Positions 1 through 7,527 of a DNA stretch of 64,000 nucleotides are shown one piece after another. Under the pieces are notes generated by a model. That model was given only the letters and a program-made list of their open reading frames with translations, ran no database searches and was not told the origin of the DNA. The stretch lies in the NCBI GenBank assembly GCA_019187225.1, contig JABAQQ010000029.1, forward strand, positions 1 through 64,000, given 5' to 3'. A program made the translations under genes and the position numbers. The DNA comes from Saprospiraceae bacterium. GTDB lineage: Bacteria; Bacteroidota; Bacteroidia; Chitinophagales; Saprospiraceae. Numbering within the stretch: the stretch's first letter is position 1; the number at the start of each line of letters is the position of its first letter.

Positions 1-29
1 AACTTATATTTGTCCCGTATATACATGAT

Positions 30-82
30 AACCTCCTGTTTTTGTGATTCGACACCACTAAAATACAGGAGGTTCTTTTTTT
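30..82 (+). terminator. Rho-independent terminator of an upstream plus-strand gene
   Basis: A 10-bp stem (AACCTCCTGT at 30-39 pairing with ACAGGAGGTT at 65-74) is followed by C and an uninterrupted run of T to 82. The loop is long (25 nt). It would end a plus-strand transcript entering from before the window. It faces the minus-strand terminator at 96-126, as expected between convergent genes. Confidence 0.6.
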
Positions 83-95
83 GACCCAAAATAAA

Positions 96-126
96 ATGAG
101 TCACCCCAAAATTCGGGATGACTCAT
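96..126 (-). terminator. Terminator downstream of the DUF5615 remnant
   Basis: ATGAGTCA at 96-103 pairs with TGACTCAT at 119-126, extended by part of the C/G run inside. Read on the minus strand the stem is followed by a T-rich tract (91-96 and beyond). It lies about 100 bp past the end of the minus-strand DUF5615 fragment and would end TIR/DUF5615 transcription. Confidence 0.5.
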
Positions 127-225
127 GATCATTTGAATTGGAGCATCTCGCGCTGGAGGCGCTTGGTCAAAAGACACAAGCAGGGCGGGAAGAACGGCGA
201 GGCGAAAGACGCAAGCGAGAGGGAA

Positions 226-513
226 TCAATCTGGTTTCTGACTTGGATTTGGGCGATTGATGCGAACCAATTGATTTTCAAGATTCCCGTTCGCAGTTTC
301 TATCGCTTCGTGAATCCTGTTCGCCAGGCCTTCAAAGCCAATATCCTCTGTGCGGGTGATGATTCCAAAGTGCCGGGGATGCTGGCGATGCAATCGAAAA
401 AAGTCTTTTCGATTGAACGTTAGCACAACCCGTTTTTCAGAAATGGCAAAGGCTAAAACTTCCTCGTCGGGAATTTTTCGGTTGGATTTGTTGGCCTCGT
501 GAGTCGTCAGCAC
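226..513 (-). pseudogene. DUF5615 PIN-like protein, N-terminally truncated
   Basis: The 95-residue frame starts LTTHEANKSNRKIPDEEVLAF and continues VVLTFNRKDFFRLHR, HFGIITRT and a C-terminal helix. These match the central and C-terminal parts of DUF5615 (PIN-like, predicted toxin ribonucleases). Complete members begin about 20-25 residues earlier with an LADE/LDE-type acidic motif that is part of the active site. Here the frame runs into a stop two codons before the first usable GTG (about 511-513), and the 3' end of the TIR gene occupies that space. It is probably a remnant left by replacement of its 5' end, although translation from GTG by coupling to the TIR gene is possible. No antitoxin gene (DUF433-like) is visible beside it. 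Confidence 0.6.
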
Positions 514-1340
514 CCGCCACTAACTAAAGCTAAAACAAAAAAACCAACAACAATGTAACCAATAATTTCAAAAAAAGAACTCCCTCCCTCTGATTCTTCC
601 TTTTTAGGGGTAGTTGCAACAGGCTGATGCGTCATTGGTTGGGATTGAGGGATTGGTCTTTGCATTCTGCTGCTACTTTCTTGAGGCTCGATTTTGCTTT
701 TCATTAAAATCTGGTCAATTTGTTCCGATGCCCTCGTAAAAAGGTCGTTTCTTTTTCTCAATCGTTGAAGCAAGTAAATCGCATCTTTTTTTTCACTGGG
801 GATATCGAGCCTGCCTTTCAACTTAGCAATTATTTCTAACTGACTAGCCATGCTTAAATCATTACTGGAATCGATTTGATCTTTCAATTGATCTAAATAC
901 GATATTGGCACTTCAGGTGATTGTGGCAAAGGATTTGGCAAGGGTTGAGATGGGGGCAAATTGCTAATTGCCTTTACTAATGAAAGGAACGAGGCTTTGC
1001 TGTCTTCTTTATAGTCAACAATTTGCAAGGAAGTTAAGGTAGATGGTAAAATATTGAGAGAAACATTATCTTCTATCTTTAAAGGAAGTATCCTTTTCCT
1101 GAGATCATATGCATATTGATATTCCAACCTGCACGCTTGAGAATTAGAATATGAGTTGGATAATGCAACAACGAAAAGGTCGCATTCTCTTATTTGGGAC
1201 AGGATTTTATCCCACCACGCTTGTCCGCCGGTTAGCTCTTTGTCCAGCCAGACTTTATGTTCTAAGCTGGAAAAATCTCTTGCCAAATGCATAGCGGAAG
1301 ATTGATCTGTGCGACTGTAGCTCAAAAAAATTTTCAACAT
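507..1340 (-). CDS. TIR-domain protein with C-terminal membrane anchor
   Basis: A 277-residue protein. Residues 1-125 form a TIR domain: KIFLSYSR opening, WLDKEL in the BB-loop region, then SNSYSNSQACRLEY with Glu73 at the position of the catalytic glutamate of NAD-cleaving TIR enzymes. A proline-rich linker (about 128-146), a helical stretch (148-215) and one hydrophobic segment (256-274) ending in GGC follow. Known bacterial TIR proteins either hydrolyse NAD or make cyclic ADP-ribose signals in phage defence, or act as scaffolds; which applies here is not shown. The gene is visibly more AT-rich than the dcw genes beside it, and its end overlaps a broken DUF5615 gene, suggesting acquisition. 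No Thoeris or CBASS partner gene is seen. Confidence 0.8.
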   Translation of the reverse strand: MLKIFLSYSRTDQSSAMHLARDFSSLEHKVWLDKELTGGQAWWDKILSQIRECDLFVVALSNSYSNSQACRLEYQYAYDLRKRILPLKIEDNVSLNILPSTLTSLQIVDYKEDSKASFLSLVKAISNLPPSQPLPNPLPQSPEVPISYLDQLKDQIDSSNDLSMASQLEIIAKLKGRLDIPSEKKDAIYLLQRLRKRNDLFTRASEQIDQILMKSKIEPQESSSRMQRPIPQSQPMTHQPVATTPKKEESEGGSSFFEIIGYIVVGFFVLALVSGGC

Positions 1341-1360
1341 AGGAGAGGCGTTACTTGCAG

Positions 1361-1368
1361 CAAAAATA
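1361..1368 (-). promoter_or_regulatory. Candidate -7 box of the TIR gene
   Basis: Minus-strand TATTTTTG fits the Bacteroidota -7 consensus TAnnTTTG and would start transcription about 10-15 nt before the TIR ATG. No convincing -33 TTG is found at the usual distance, so this is weak. Confidence 0.3.
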
Positions 1369-1444
1369 ACAAGATTTTTGGATTGTAAAAAATCAGCATT
1401 GAAAGTTAAAAAACCAAACTACCTGTGTTTTGTCGCACAAAAAA

Positions 1445-1476
1445 AGCGGCCCGGTGTCCCACACACCGAAGCCGCT
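1445..1476 (-). terminator. ftsZ: Terminator of the dcw operon, after ftsZ
   Basis: AGCGGC (1445-1450) pairs with GCCGCT (1471-1476), with an inner CGGTGT/ACACCG stem. On the minus strand the hairpin is followed by an uninterrupted T run (1439-1445). It lies 125 bp after the ftsZ stop codon and is the only strong terminator seen downstream of the cluster. Confidence 0.75.
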
Positions 1477-1500
1477 ACCACTTAGCAGAAATAATTTTTT

Positions 1501-1605
1501 GGGACGTTGGACTATTGGACGTTGGACGTCAGACATTGGACTATTGGACTCCTGCAATCAACTCTACGGGTCTAACGTCCAATGTCAAAAAGTCCAACGT
1601 CTAAT
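1501..1605. repeat. Inverted array of GGACGTT/GGACTATT units after ftsZ
   Basis: One arm (1501-1552) holds units GGACGTT, GGACTATT, GGACGTT, GGACGTC, AGACATT, GGACTATT. The opposite arm (1569-1605) holds the reverse units AACGTCC, AATGTC, AGTCCAACGTC. The arms can fold into a long imperfect hairpin. The ftsZ stop codon (TAG, 1601-1603) is the edge of the array, and the operon terminator lies on its far side. The architecture matches arrays at 15.1, 19.1, 20.4, 23.1, 35.3 and 44 kb, although the unit sequence differs. Confidence 0.8.
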
Positions 1606-3097
1606 CTACATTGTCGTGCAAATACGAATTCCCGCCCACGCGGATTTCGCCTTCTTCTTCGAGTGAAATCGTCCAGTTCGACATTTCGGGCTGCTCCGAA
1701 TCGGGCACATCGTCGAGATTGATGCTCTTGCGGAGGTAAGCCGGTTGATTTTCCAGTTCGATAATCGTCTGCGGCGAGTTCAACTTCACCACATTAATCG
1801 GGCGGTTGAGCGCCTCCTGGCGGCGGCGCTGCGCTTCCTCGATGCGGCGGCGGCGTTCTTCCGGCGAGATTTCATCGTCTTCAGGCCGGCGGATATGCGG
1901 GTCGCTGTTGGCAGGTGTCGTGCGGCGGATCTTGTCCACCGTCTCCCGGATGTTGTCGAACTCGAATTCGAGTGCGGTGGCAGCCTTCTCGTCCACCGGG
2001 GCATACGGCTCATCGGACGTAATCGTAAAGAGAGAAGGCTGGTTCTTTTTTCCGGCGGCCTCGTCGTCGAGGTGAACGACCTGTCGCTCGTGCGGATTGG
2101 CCTGGCGCAGCGGCGTCGTTTGACCCGGCACACGGCGCTCGCTCACCTCGAAGCCGGTGGCGATGATCGTGACAGCCAGTTTGTCGCCCAGGCGCTCGTC
2201 GAAGCAGTTACCCCAGATGAGGTTGGCGTTTTCGCCGGCTTTTTCCTGCACAAATTGCGTGATCTCGAAAATCTCGTCCATCGTCGCCTCCTTCGCGCCG
2301 GAGGTGATGTTGACCAGGATGTTCTTCGCGCCGTAGATGTCGTTGTCTTCCAGCAGCGGCGAACGCAACGCCTCGTCGGCGGCGCGGAAGGCGCGGTTGT
2401 CGCCCTCGACGCAGGCCGTGCCCATGATAGCCACCCCTGAGCCGCGCATCGTGGTGTTCACGTCCTCGAAGTCCACGTTGACATAGCCAGGCACGGTGAT
2501 GATCTCGGCAATACCTTTGGCGGCAGTGCAAAGGATGTTGTCCGCTTCGGCGAATGCTGCCGATATGCTGAGGTTGCCGAAGATGTCGCGCAGTTTGTCG
2601 TTGGAGATAATGACCAGACAGTCCACGTTTTTGCGCAATTCTTCGAGACCTTCGAGGCCGTTGCCCACACGGGTTTTGCCTTCGAAAGTGAAAGGGAGGG
2701 TGCAGATACCCACCGTCAGAATACCCATTTCCTGTGAAGCTTTGGCAATAATGGGCGCTGCGCCGGTACCGGTGCCGCCGCCCATGCCGGCAGTGATGAA
2801 CACCATTTTGGTGCCGTCTTCGAGGAAACGTTTGATCTCGTCGAGGCTCTCGATGCAGGCTTGTTTGCCCACTGAGGGCTTGCTACCTGCGCCGCGTCCT
2901 TCGGTGAGGAGTTGGCCCAGCGAAATTTTGGTGGGCACCGGGCTGAGATTCATGGCCTGTGCGTCAGTATTGCAAATGGCGTAGTCCACGCCAACGATGC
3001 CTTGTTTGTACATGTGGGTCACGGCATTGCTCCCGCCGCCGCCGACTCCAATGATTTTAATGATGGAAGGTTCATCCTTCGGAAGATCGAATAACAT
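1601..3097 (-). CDS. ftsZ: Cell division protein FtsZ
   Basis: Tubulin-like GTPase that polymerises at mid-cell to build the division ring. The 498-residue protein shows the nucleotide-binding GVGGGGSNAV (17-26), the tubulin signature GGGTGTG (106-112), and the T7-loop region. A long acidic, charged linker (about 330-445) follows. The C-terminus carries PAYLRKSINLDDVP (from about 452) and ends SYLHDNVD, the conserved tail typical of Bacteroidota FtsZ, which binds FtsA and other membrane tethers. It is the last gene of the dcw cluster, 157 bp after ftsA. That gap is filled by a palindromic repeat module, and a hairpin terminator follows. Start ATG with MLFDLPKDE fits the family N-terminus. Confidence 0.98.
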   Translation of the reverse strand: MLFDLPKDEPSIIKIIGVGGGGSNAVTHMYKQGIVGVDYAICNTDAQAMNLSPVPTKISLGQLLTEGRGAGSKPSVGKQACIESLDEIKRFLEDGTKMVFITAGMGGGTGTGAAPIIAKASQEMGILTVGICTLPFTFEGKTRVGNGLEGLEELRKNVDCLVIISNDKLRDIFGNLSISAAFAEADNILCTAAKGIAEIITVPGYVNVDFEDVNTTMRGSGVAIMGTACVEGDNRAFRAADEALRSPLLEDNDIYGAKNILVNITSGAKEATMDEIFEITQFVQEKAGENANLIWGNCFDERLGDKLAVTIIATGFEVSERRVPGQTTPLRQANPHERQVVHLDDEAAGKKNQPSLFTITSDEPYAPVDEKAATALEFEFDNIRETVDKIRRTTPANSDPHIRRPEDDEISPEERRRRIEEAQRRRQEALNRPINVVKLNSPQTIIELENQPAYLRKSINLDDVPDSEQPEMSNWTISLEEEGEIRVGGNSYLHDNVD

Positions 3098-3134
3098 GAT
3101 ATTTTGAATTTGAGTGAGTTATCGAGTTTCTTCT

Positions 3135-3240
3135 CCCACCGATAAATCGGTGGGTTGAGTTGATAAAGTCCTGCGGACTTGGACATTCAGCCCACCGATT
3201 TATCGGTGGGATCAATACAAATGCACCGATAAATCGGTGA
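3135..3240. repeat. REPIN-like palindrome module 1 (ftsA-ftsZ junction)
   Basis: Palindrome CCCACCGATAAATCGGTGGG (3135-3154), then TTGAGTT..A, a 15-bp palindrome AAGTCCTGCGGACTT (3166-3180), then TTGGACATTCAG and a second palindrome CCCACCGATTTATCGGTGGG (3191-3210). A decayed third copy sits at 3223-3240. The same order recurs at 5987-6141 and 9278-9353. It starts 14 nt after the ftsA stop codon. Two inverted palindromes around a short spacer is the organisation of REPINs. Confidence 0.85.
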
Positions 3241-3254
3241 GAACACGTACAGGG

Positions 3255-4586
3255 TCATTTTTTCCTTTCGAAATCCAAATCGGGTTCTGCCTCGAACCAC
3301 TCCTTGGTCTTTTTGAAAACCGTGTCGAACCACGACGGACCCTTTTCTTCGGAAACATTGGAAGGCTCGCGGTCGTCGGAAACGTTCTGATTGTCAACCG
3401 TTTGGCTGTTGCCCGGCTCGATGTCCTGCAAACCGCGCAGCAGCAATCCAATACCGGTGCTGAAAATCGGGCTGCTGACTTTTTCGTGGTAGCCGTGCGC
3501 GAGGTTTTCCACCGGCACACCGATGCGGCAAGCCATGCCGGTGTGGAATTCGGTGAGTTTGTCGGCGTGGAGCATGAGCGCTCCGCCGCCGGTGAGCACG
3601 ATGCCACCGATGAGTTTGCGCTCGTAGCCGCTGCGCCGGATTTCCCAGAGTACGTAGTCGAGCACTTCTTCCATGCGCGCCTGGATGATGCGGGCGAGGT
3701 TTTTCTCGCTGATCTCCTTGTGGTCGCGCCCTTTGAGGCCGGGGATGGTGATGATGCGGTTGTCGAACACCTCGTTGGCGAGGGCGGAGCCGAATTTGAC
3801 TTTGAGTTTTTCGGCCTGCGGCTGCATCACGGTGCAGCCTTCTTTGATGTCGGCTGTGATGACGTTGCCACCGAAGGGGATGACCGCCGTGTGGCGGATG
3901 ATGCCCTCGTGAAAGATGGTGATGTCGGTGGTGCCGCCGCCGATGTCCACAAGCGCCACACCCGCCTGTTTTTCCTCTTCGCTGAGGGTGGCGTCGGCGC
4001 TGGCGATGGGTTCGAGGGTGAGGTCGGCGACTTTGAGGCCGACCTTCTCGATGCAGCGGTAGATGTTGTTGATGGCCGTGATTTGGCCGGTGATGATGTG
4101 GAAATTGGCTTCCAGCCGCACGCCACACATCCCGACGGGGTCGGTGATGCCCTGCTCGGAGTCCACGGTGAACTCCTGCGGGAAGACGTGGATGATCTTG
4201 TCGCCGGGCGGCAGCACGAGTTTGAACATGTCGTTCACCAGCCGGTCAATGTCGCGCCGGGCGATCTCGGTGTGGTCGCTGTCGCGGGTGAGGATGCCCC
4301 GGTGCTGGAGGCTTTTGATGTGCTGGCCTGCAATGCCGACATGGACGCTGCGAAATTTCATGCGGGCGTTGCGCTCGCAGATGTCAACGGCTTCGCGGAT
4401 GGCGTTCACGGTTTTTTCGATGTTCGACACCACGCCGCGCAGCACGCCGGCGCTTTCGACTTTGCCGATGCCGAGGATTTCGAGTTTGCCGTGCGTGTTT
4501 TTGCGTCCTGCGAGGCAGCACACTTTTGTCGTTCCGATGTCGAGTGCAACTACAACATCATGGGGTTGTGGGAGTAATTCCGTCAT
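3255..4586 (-). CDS. ftsA: Cell division protein FtsA
   Basis: Actin-like ATPase that tethers FtsZ to the membrane and recruits later division proteins. The 443-residue frame has the actin-fold phosphate-1 motif ALDIGTTKVCCLAGR near the N-terminus, the SHS2-type 1C region (EILGIGKVESAGVLRGVVSNIEKT), the phosphate-2 motif LVDIGGGTTDITIF, and the adenosine motif GGIVLTGGGALM. The C-terminal part ends in a charged, amphipathic stretch (WFDTVFKKTKEWFEAEPD) that fits the membrane-targeting helix. It is followed by ftsZ and preceded by a 315-bp gap holding a good promoter match, so ftsA-ftsZ can probably be expressed apart from the rest of the cluster. The small lipoprotein gene between ftsQ and ftsA is not a usual member. 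Confidence 0.97.
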   Translation of the reverse strand: MTELLPQPHDVVVALDIGTTKVCCLAGRKNTHGKLEILGIGKVESAGVLRGVVSNIEKTVNAIREAVDICERNARMKFRSVHVGIAGQHIKSLQHRGILTRDSDHTEIARRDIDRLVNDMFKLVLPPGDKIIHVFPQEFTVDSEQGITDPVGMCGVRLEANFHIITGQITAINNIYRCIEKVGLKVADLTLEPIASADATLSEEEKQAGVALVDIGGGTTDITIFHEGIIRHTAVIPFGGNVITADIKEGCTVMQPQAEKLKVKFGSALANEVFDNRIITIPGLKGRDHKEISEKNLARIIQARMEEVLDYVLWEIRRSGYERKLIGGIVLTGGGALMLHADKLTEFHTGMACRIGVPVENLAHGYHEKVSSPIFSTGIGLLLRGLQDIEPGNSQTVDNQNVSDDREPSNVSEEKGPSWFDTVFKKTKEWFEAEPDLDFERKK

Positions 4587-4666
4587 AACGTTTCTGTTTA
4601 AGTGGTCGAGTTTCAGTTTGTTTTCTCGTTACCCCCTGCTGCCGGCACGAAACTCTTTTCCGGCAA

Positions 4667-4696
4667 CAAAGGTATTTTTAAATTTTTTGTTTCAAA
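4667..4696 (-). promoter_or_regulatory. Internal promoter for ftsA-ftsZ
   Basis: On the minus strand TTTG (4693-4696), an 18-bp AT-rich spacer and TACCTTTG (4667-4674) match the Bacteroidota -33/-7 consensus (TTTG, TAnnTTTG). The predicted start is about 70-75 nt before the ftsA ATG. The rest of the 4587-4901 gap holds no gene or other clear element. Confidence 0.6.
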
Positions 4697-4901
4697 ATTT
4701 TTTGTTTGGTTTTTTGTCATTCTGGAAGAATCTGTCCACTCCAAACGATCGCCCGCACTTATCTTGCCCTCGTAGATTGGACGGTTGTTTACAACATGAC
4801 AAACTCACTCTACTCTAAAAACTCCATCTCGCTTTTCACGTCCTCTCGTCACAGTTTGGCTTTTGTAGTTCCCTCACTTCGTTCGGGGTTACAACATGAG
4901 G

Positions 4902-5213
4902 TTATTTGCTTAAGTAAATCGTATCGTTTTGAGGGTTTACAACTCGTTGACTGCGATAACCTTGTTTGGATATTTCCAATTCCAAATCCGGGCATCTCCA
5001 AAGGCCTCCTGAAATGTAACTGGCCTCAAAACTTCCATTCTTTCCGGAATAAAATACCCATTCGGATTCCCGTTTGCTCATTTTTCTAATCTTCACACTA
5101 TCAACAGGCAGATTAGTCGCAGCATCAAGAACTACTCCGCTTCCGTCCTGAATGCAATCGCCGCAGCCAGCCAGGAATAAGATGAGTTTGAGATATAATA
5201 TCACTTTCTGCAT
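4902..5213 (-). CDS. Small lipoprotein with carboxypeptidase-regulatory-like fold, inside dcw
   Basis: A 103-residue protein with a lipoprotein signal (MQKVILYLKLILFLAGCGDC, lipobox LAGC). The mature part (SGVVLDAATNLPVDSVKIRKM, then GSFEASYISGG, then LELEISKQGYRS) has the sequence pattern of a CarboxypepD_reg-like beta-sandwich: a decorated-protein domain, not an enzyme. Its ATG overlaps the last 13 bp of ftsQ, so it is probably translationally coupled and co-transcribed with the division genes. It is more AT-rich than ftsQ and ftsA and is not part of the standard cluster. A role in division is not shown. Confidence 0.7.
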   Translation of the reverse strand: MQKVILYLKLILFLAGCGDCIQDGSGVVLDAATNLPVDSVKIRKMSKRESEWVFYSGKNGSFEASYISGGLWRCPDLELEISKQGYRSQRVVNPQNDTIYLSK

Positions 5214-5974
5214 ACGACCTGTCCGTTGTACTTCAAATTTATTGTTTCATACGCCCGCCATCCCGAATACGGCATTCCCTCCCGGTAAAAAATCTTCAGG
5301 CGGTTCAGTTTGTCGTCCAGTTTTCTTGCCGAACCCAATACGATTTTCTGGTCGCCCACAAGCGGAACAAGGATGAACTCACCCGCGTTGTTGATGTGGA
5401 TTTGCTGGATGAACGAGCCCAAAAATTCGTCGGCCAGCAGGGTTTGGGTCAGGGCAAAAAGGTCTTTGAGCGTATTCCGTTTCTTTTCCCGGAACTCGGC
5501 CGTGTATGGCGCCACATTGCCTGTTGCGATCAGCACCCGCGCGGCAAAATTTTTGGAGGGCGGCATCTTTTTGCCGTTTTTATCTAAGTAATAATTGCCG
5601 CCGTTGTTGTCGAGCACCCGCAGCACGGGTTCGCGTTGGGTGACTTTTACGTGCAAAATATTCTTCTGGTCAATGTAGGTCTCCGCGTCCAGTACGAAGG
5701 GATCCTGCTCCAGCACCCGCTCCATGCGCTCCACTTCGAGGCGACCGAGTTCGGTGCCTTCGAGCGTGTTGCCGAAAGAGATCAGCAGTGCCTGCCGAAC
5801 ATCGCGCTCACTGATGAGTTTGTCGCCGCCAGGAAGCGGTACTACCTCCACCCGCAGCCCGTCGGCAAAGGCGTCCTTCTTCCGGCGGATGGCCGCGAAG
5901 AGCAAGAGACCCACCGCCAGGAGGAATACTACCCAGAGGATACGATCGTAGCGGAGATGTGGCGCTTTCAGCAT
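5201..5974 (-). CDS. ftsQ: Cell division protein FtsQ/DivIB
   Basis: Bitopic membrane protein that links the early ring to the septal synthase and works with FtsL. With the ATG at 5974 it has 257 residues: a short basic cytoplasmic end, one membrane helix (about 13-32, ILWVVFLLAVGLLLFAAI), a POTRA-like domain (VEVVPLPGGDKLISERDVRQAL) and a beta domain ending QVVCRK. An upstream in-frame GTG at 5990-5992 would add MGKKRK, but it lies inside a CCCACCG palindrome and is probably not the start. Sequence conservation of FtsQ is low; the call rests on length, topology, the POTRA-type opening and its place between murC and ftsA. Confidence 0.9.
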   Translation of the reverse strand: MLKAPHLRYDRILWVVFLLAVGLLLFAAIRRKKDAFADGLRVEVVPLPGGDKLISERDVRQALLISFGNTLEGTELGRLEVERMERVLEQDPFVLDAETYIDQKNILHVKVTQREPVLRVLDNNGGNYYLDKNGKKMPPSKNFAARVLIATGNVAPYTAEFREKKRNTLKDLFALTQTLLADEFLGSFIQQIHINNAGEFILVPLVGDQKIVLGSARKLDDKLNRLKIFYREGMPYSGWRAYETINLKYNGQVVCRK

Positions 5975-5986
5975 TTTTCGTTTTTT

Positions 5987-6141
5987 CCCCACCGATCAAT
6001 CGGTGAGTTGAGTTAAAGAAGTCCAAAGGACTTGGATATTCAGCCCACCGATTTATCGGTGGGATTTCAGGTTCGCATTCAGCCCACCGATTTATCGGTG
6101 GGATTTCAGGTTCACATTCAGCCCACCGATTTATCGGTGGG
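5987..6141. repeat. REPIN-like palindrome module 2 (murC-ftsQ junction), with tandem expansion
   Basis: It begins with a variant palindrome (ACCGATCAATCGGT, 5987-6006), then AAGTCCAAAGGACTT (6019-6033), then three copies of CCCACCGATTTATCGGTGGG at 6044-6063, 6083-6102 and 6122-6141. The copies are spaced exactly 39 bp apart with a near-identical spacer (ATTTCAGGTTCxCATTCAG). The last copy supplies the final residues SHR and the TAA stop of murC. The first touches the alternative GTG start of ftsQ. Confidence 0.9.
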
Positions 6142-7498
6142 AAATAAATGATTTTATCGGTTCAACCATCGTATCAATATCTCCCGCCCCCATTGTCATC
6201 AGCACTTCCAGGTTCCTGGTTTTCAGCACATTCAATAGTTCGCTTTTCGTTGTCAGGGTCACGTTTTTGTTTTGCATCAAGCCCGCGATCATGGCTGATG
6301 TCACCCCGGGTATCGGCAGTTCGCGGGCGGGATAGATGTCGAGCAGGATGCACACGTCCAGCATGTCCAGCGCCGCTGCAAAACCATCAGCGAAGTCGCG
6401 GGTGCGGGTGTAGAGGTGCGGCTGGAAAATACCGGTGACCTTGCGATCCGGCCACAGCATTTTGGCAGCGCCGATCACAGCTTCAAGTTCGGCGGGATGG
6501 TGGGCATAGTCGTCCACGTACACCACGTTTTCATTTTTGAAAATCGTCTCGAAGCGGCGTTTCACACCTTTGAAACCGGCCAGGGCGGTTGGCAATTCGG
6601 GAGCAAAACCGCCTGCTGCAAGCGTGGCTGCAATAGCAGCCGTTGCGTTCAGCACGTTGTGCAGTCCGGGGTAATTGAGCCGCAGATCGCTCCAATCCAC
6701 GATGCTCGATTTGAGACCGAACGCCATTTGGCCATCCGCAACATGGACGTTATAGGCTTCGTAGTAGCCCTCGTCTATGCCGAATGTGAACACATGCCGG
6801 CCCGAAGCGCGCAGTTCCGCCGCGACGTCGTCGAGCGGCAGCCCGTGGCGGTAGATCAGTTTTCCGCCAGGCTTGATTTGGCGGACGAACTGCTTGTACG
6901 ATTCCACCACCGCTTCGGGTGTGCCGTAGATATCGAGGTGGTCGGGGTCGAGCGAGTTCAGCACAGCGACTTCGGGGTGGAGGTGCAGGAACGAGCGGTC
7001 GTACTCGTCGGCTTCCACCACAACCCAGTCGCTGGCGCCTTCCACGAAGTTGCTGCCGAGATTGAGCGAAATTCCTCCGACGAACGCTGTAGCGTCCACG
7101 CCGCAGGCGCGGAGCAGGTGAGCGGTCATGGTACTGGTAGTCGTCTTGCCGTGCGTGCCGGCGATGGCGACGCAGCGTTTGGCTTTGCTGATGATGCCGA
7201 GCACTTCGGCGCGCTTTTTTACCGGTAAATCATGTTGCAAAAACCAGTTCAGTTCCGCGTGGTCTTTCGGCACGGCGGGTGTGTACACCACCAGATCAAC
7301 GTGATCGGGAATAAAACTTACGTCGTCGTCATAATGAATGTGCATTCCTTCGTCGGCCAGGGCGCGGGTCAGGTCGGTTTCGGAGCGGTCATAGCCGTAC
7401 ACGTCGGTGCCGTGCTTTTTGAAATAGCGCGCCAGTGCCGACATCCCGATGCCGCCGATGCCGATGAAGTAGATGCGTTTTATGTCGTCGAAATTCAT
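6131..7498 (-). CDS. murC: UDP-N-acetylmuramate--L-alanine ligase
   Basis: Cytoplasmic Mur ligase that adds L-alanine to UDP-MurNAc using ATP. The 455-residue protein has the N-terminal Rossmann motif IYFIGIGGIGMSALA, the Mur-ligase P-loop IAGTHGKTTT, the central EADEYDRSFLHL and NSLDPDHLDIY motifs, and the C-terminal YVDDYAHHPAE, all characteristic of MurC. It lies upstream of ftsQ; the junction is a palindromic repeat block that reads into the gene end, so the last three residues (SHR) and the stop codon come from the repeat. The DUF389 gene upstream ends 29 bp before its start. Confidence 0.97.
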   Translation of the reverse strand: MNFDDIKRIYFIGIGGIGMSALARYFKKHGTDVYGYDRSETDLTRALADEGMHIHYDDDVSFIPDHVDLVVYTPAVPKDHAELNWFLQHDLPVKKRAEVLGIISKAKRCVAIAGTHGKTTTSTMTAHLLRACGVDATAFVGGISLNLGSNFVEGASDWVVVEADEYDRSFLHLHPEVAVLNSLDPDHLDIYGTPEAVVESYKQFVRQIKPGGKLIYRHGLPLDDVAAELRASGRHVFTFGIDEGYYEAYNVHVADGQMAFGLKSSIVDWSDLRLNYPGLHNVLNATAAIAATLAAGGFAPELPTALAGFKGVKRRFETIFKNENVVYVDDYAHHPAELEAVIGAAKMLWPDRKVTGIFQPHLYTRTRDFADGFAAALDMLDVCILLDIYPARELPIPGVTSAMIAGLMQNKNVTLTTKSELLNVLKTRNLEVLMTMGAGDIDTMVEPIKSFISHR

Positions 7499-7527
7499 TT
7501 TAACTGTTGATAAGGGTTGATAGAGGT

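Noticed and set aside
507-1340. Thoeris or CBASS defence system
   Set aside because: Only the TIR gene is present; no ThsA-like SIR2/SLOG, nucleotidyltransferase or other effector lies beside it.
1601-1760. FtsZ appearing to have an extension after PAYLRKS
   Set aside because: The end SYLHDNVD is the normal Bacteroidota FtsZ C-terminus, so this is not an unusual extension.
1745-2440. Long open frames antisense to ftsZ, ftsA, murC and other GC-rich genes
   Set aside because: They lie opposite strongly conserved genes and have arginine/histidine-rich, low-complexity products typical of antisense shadows.
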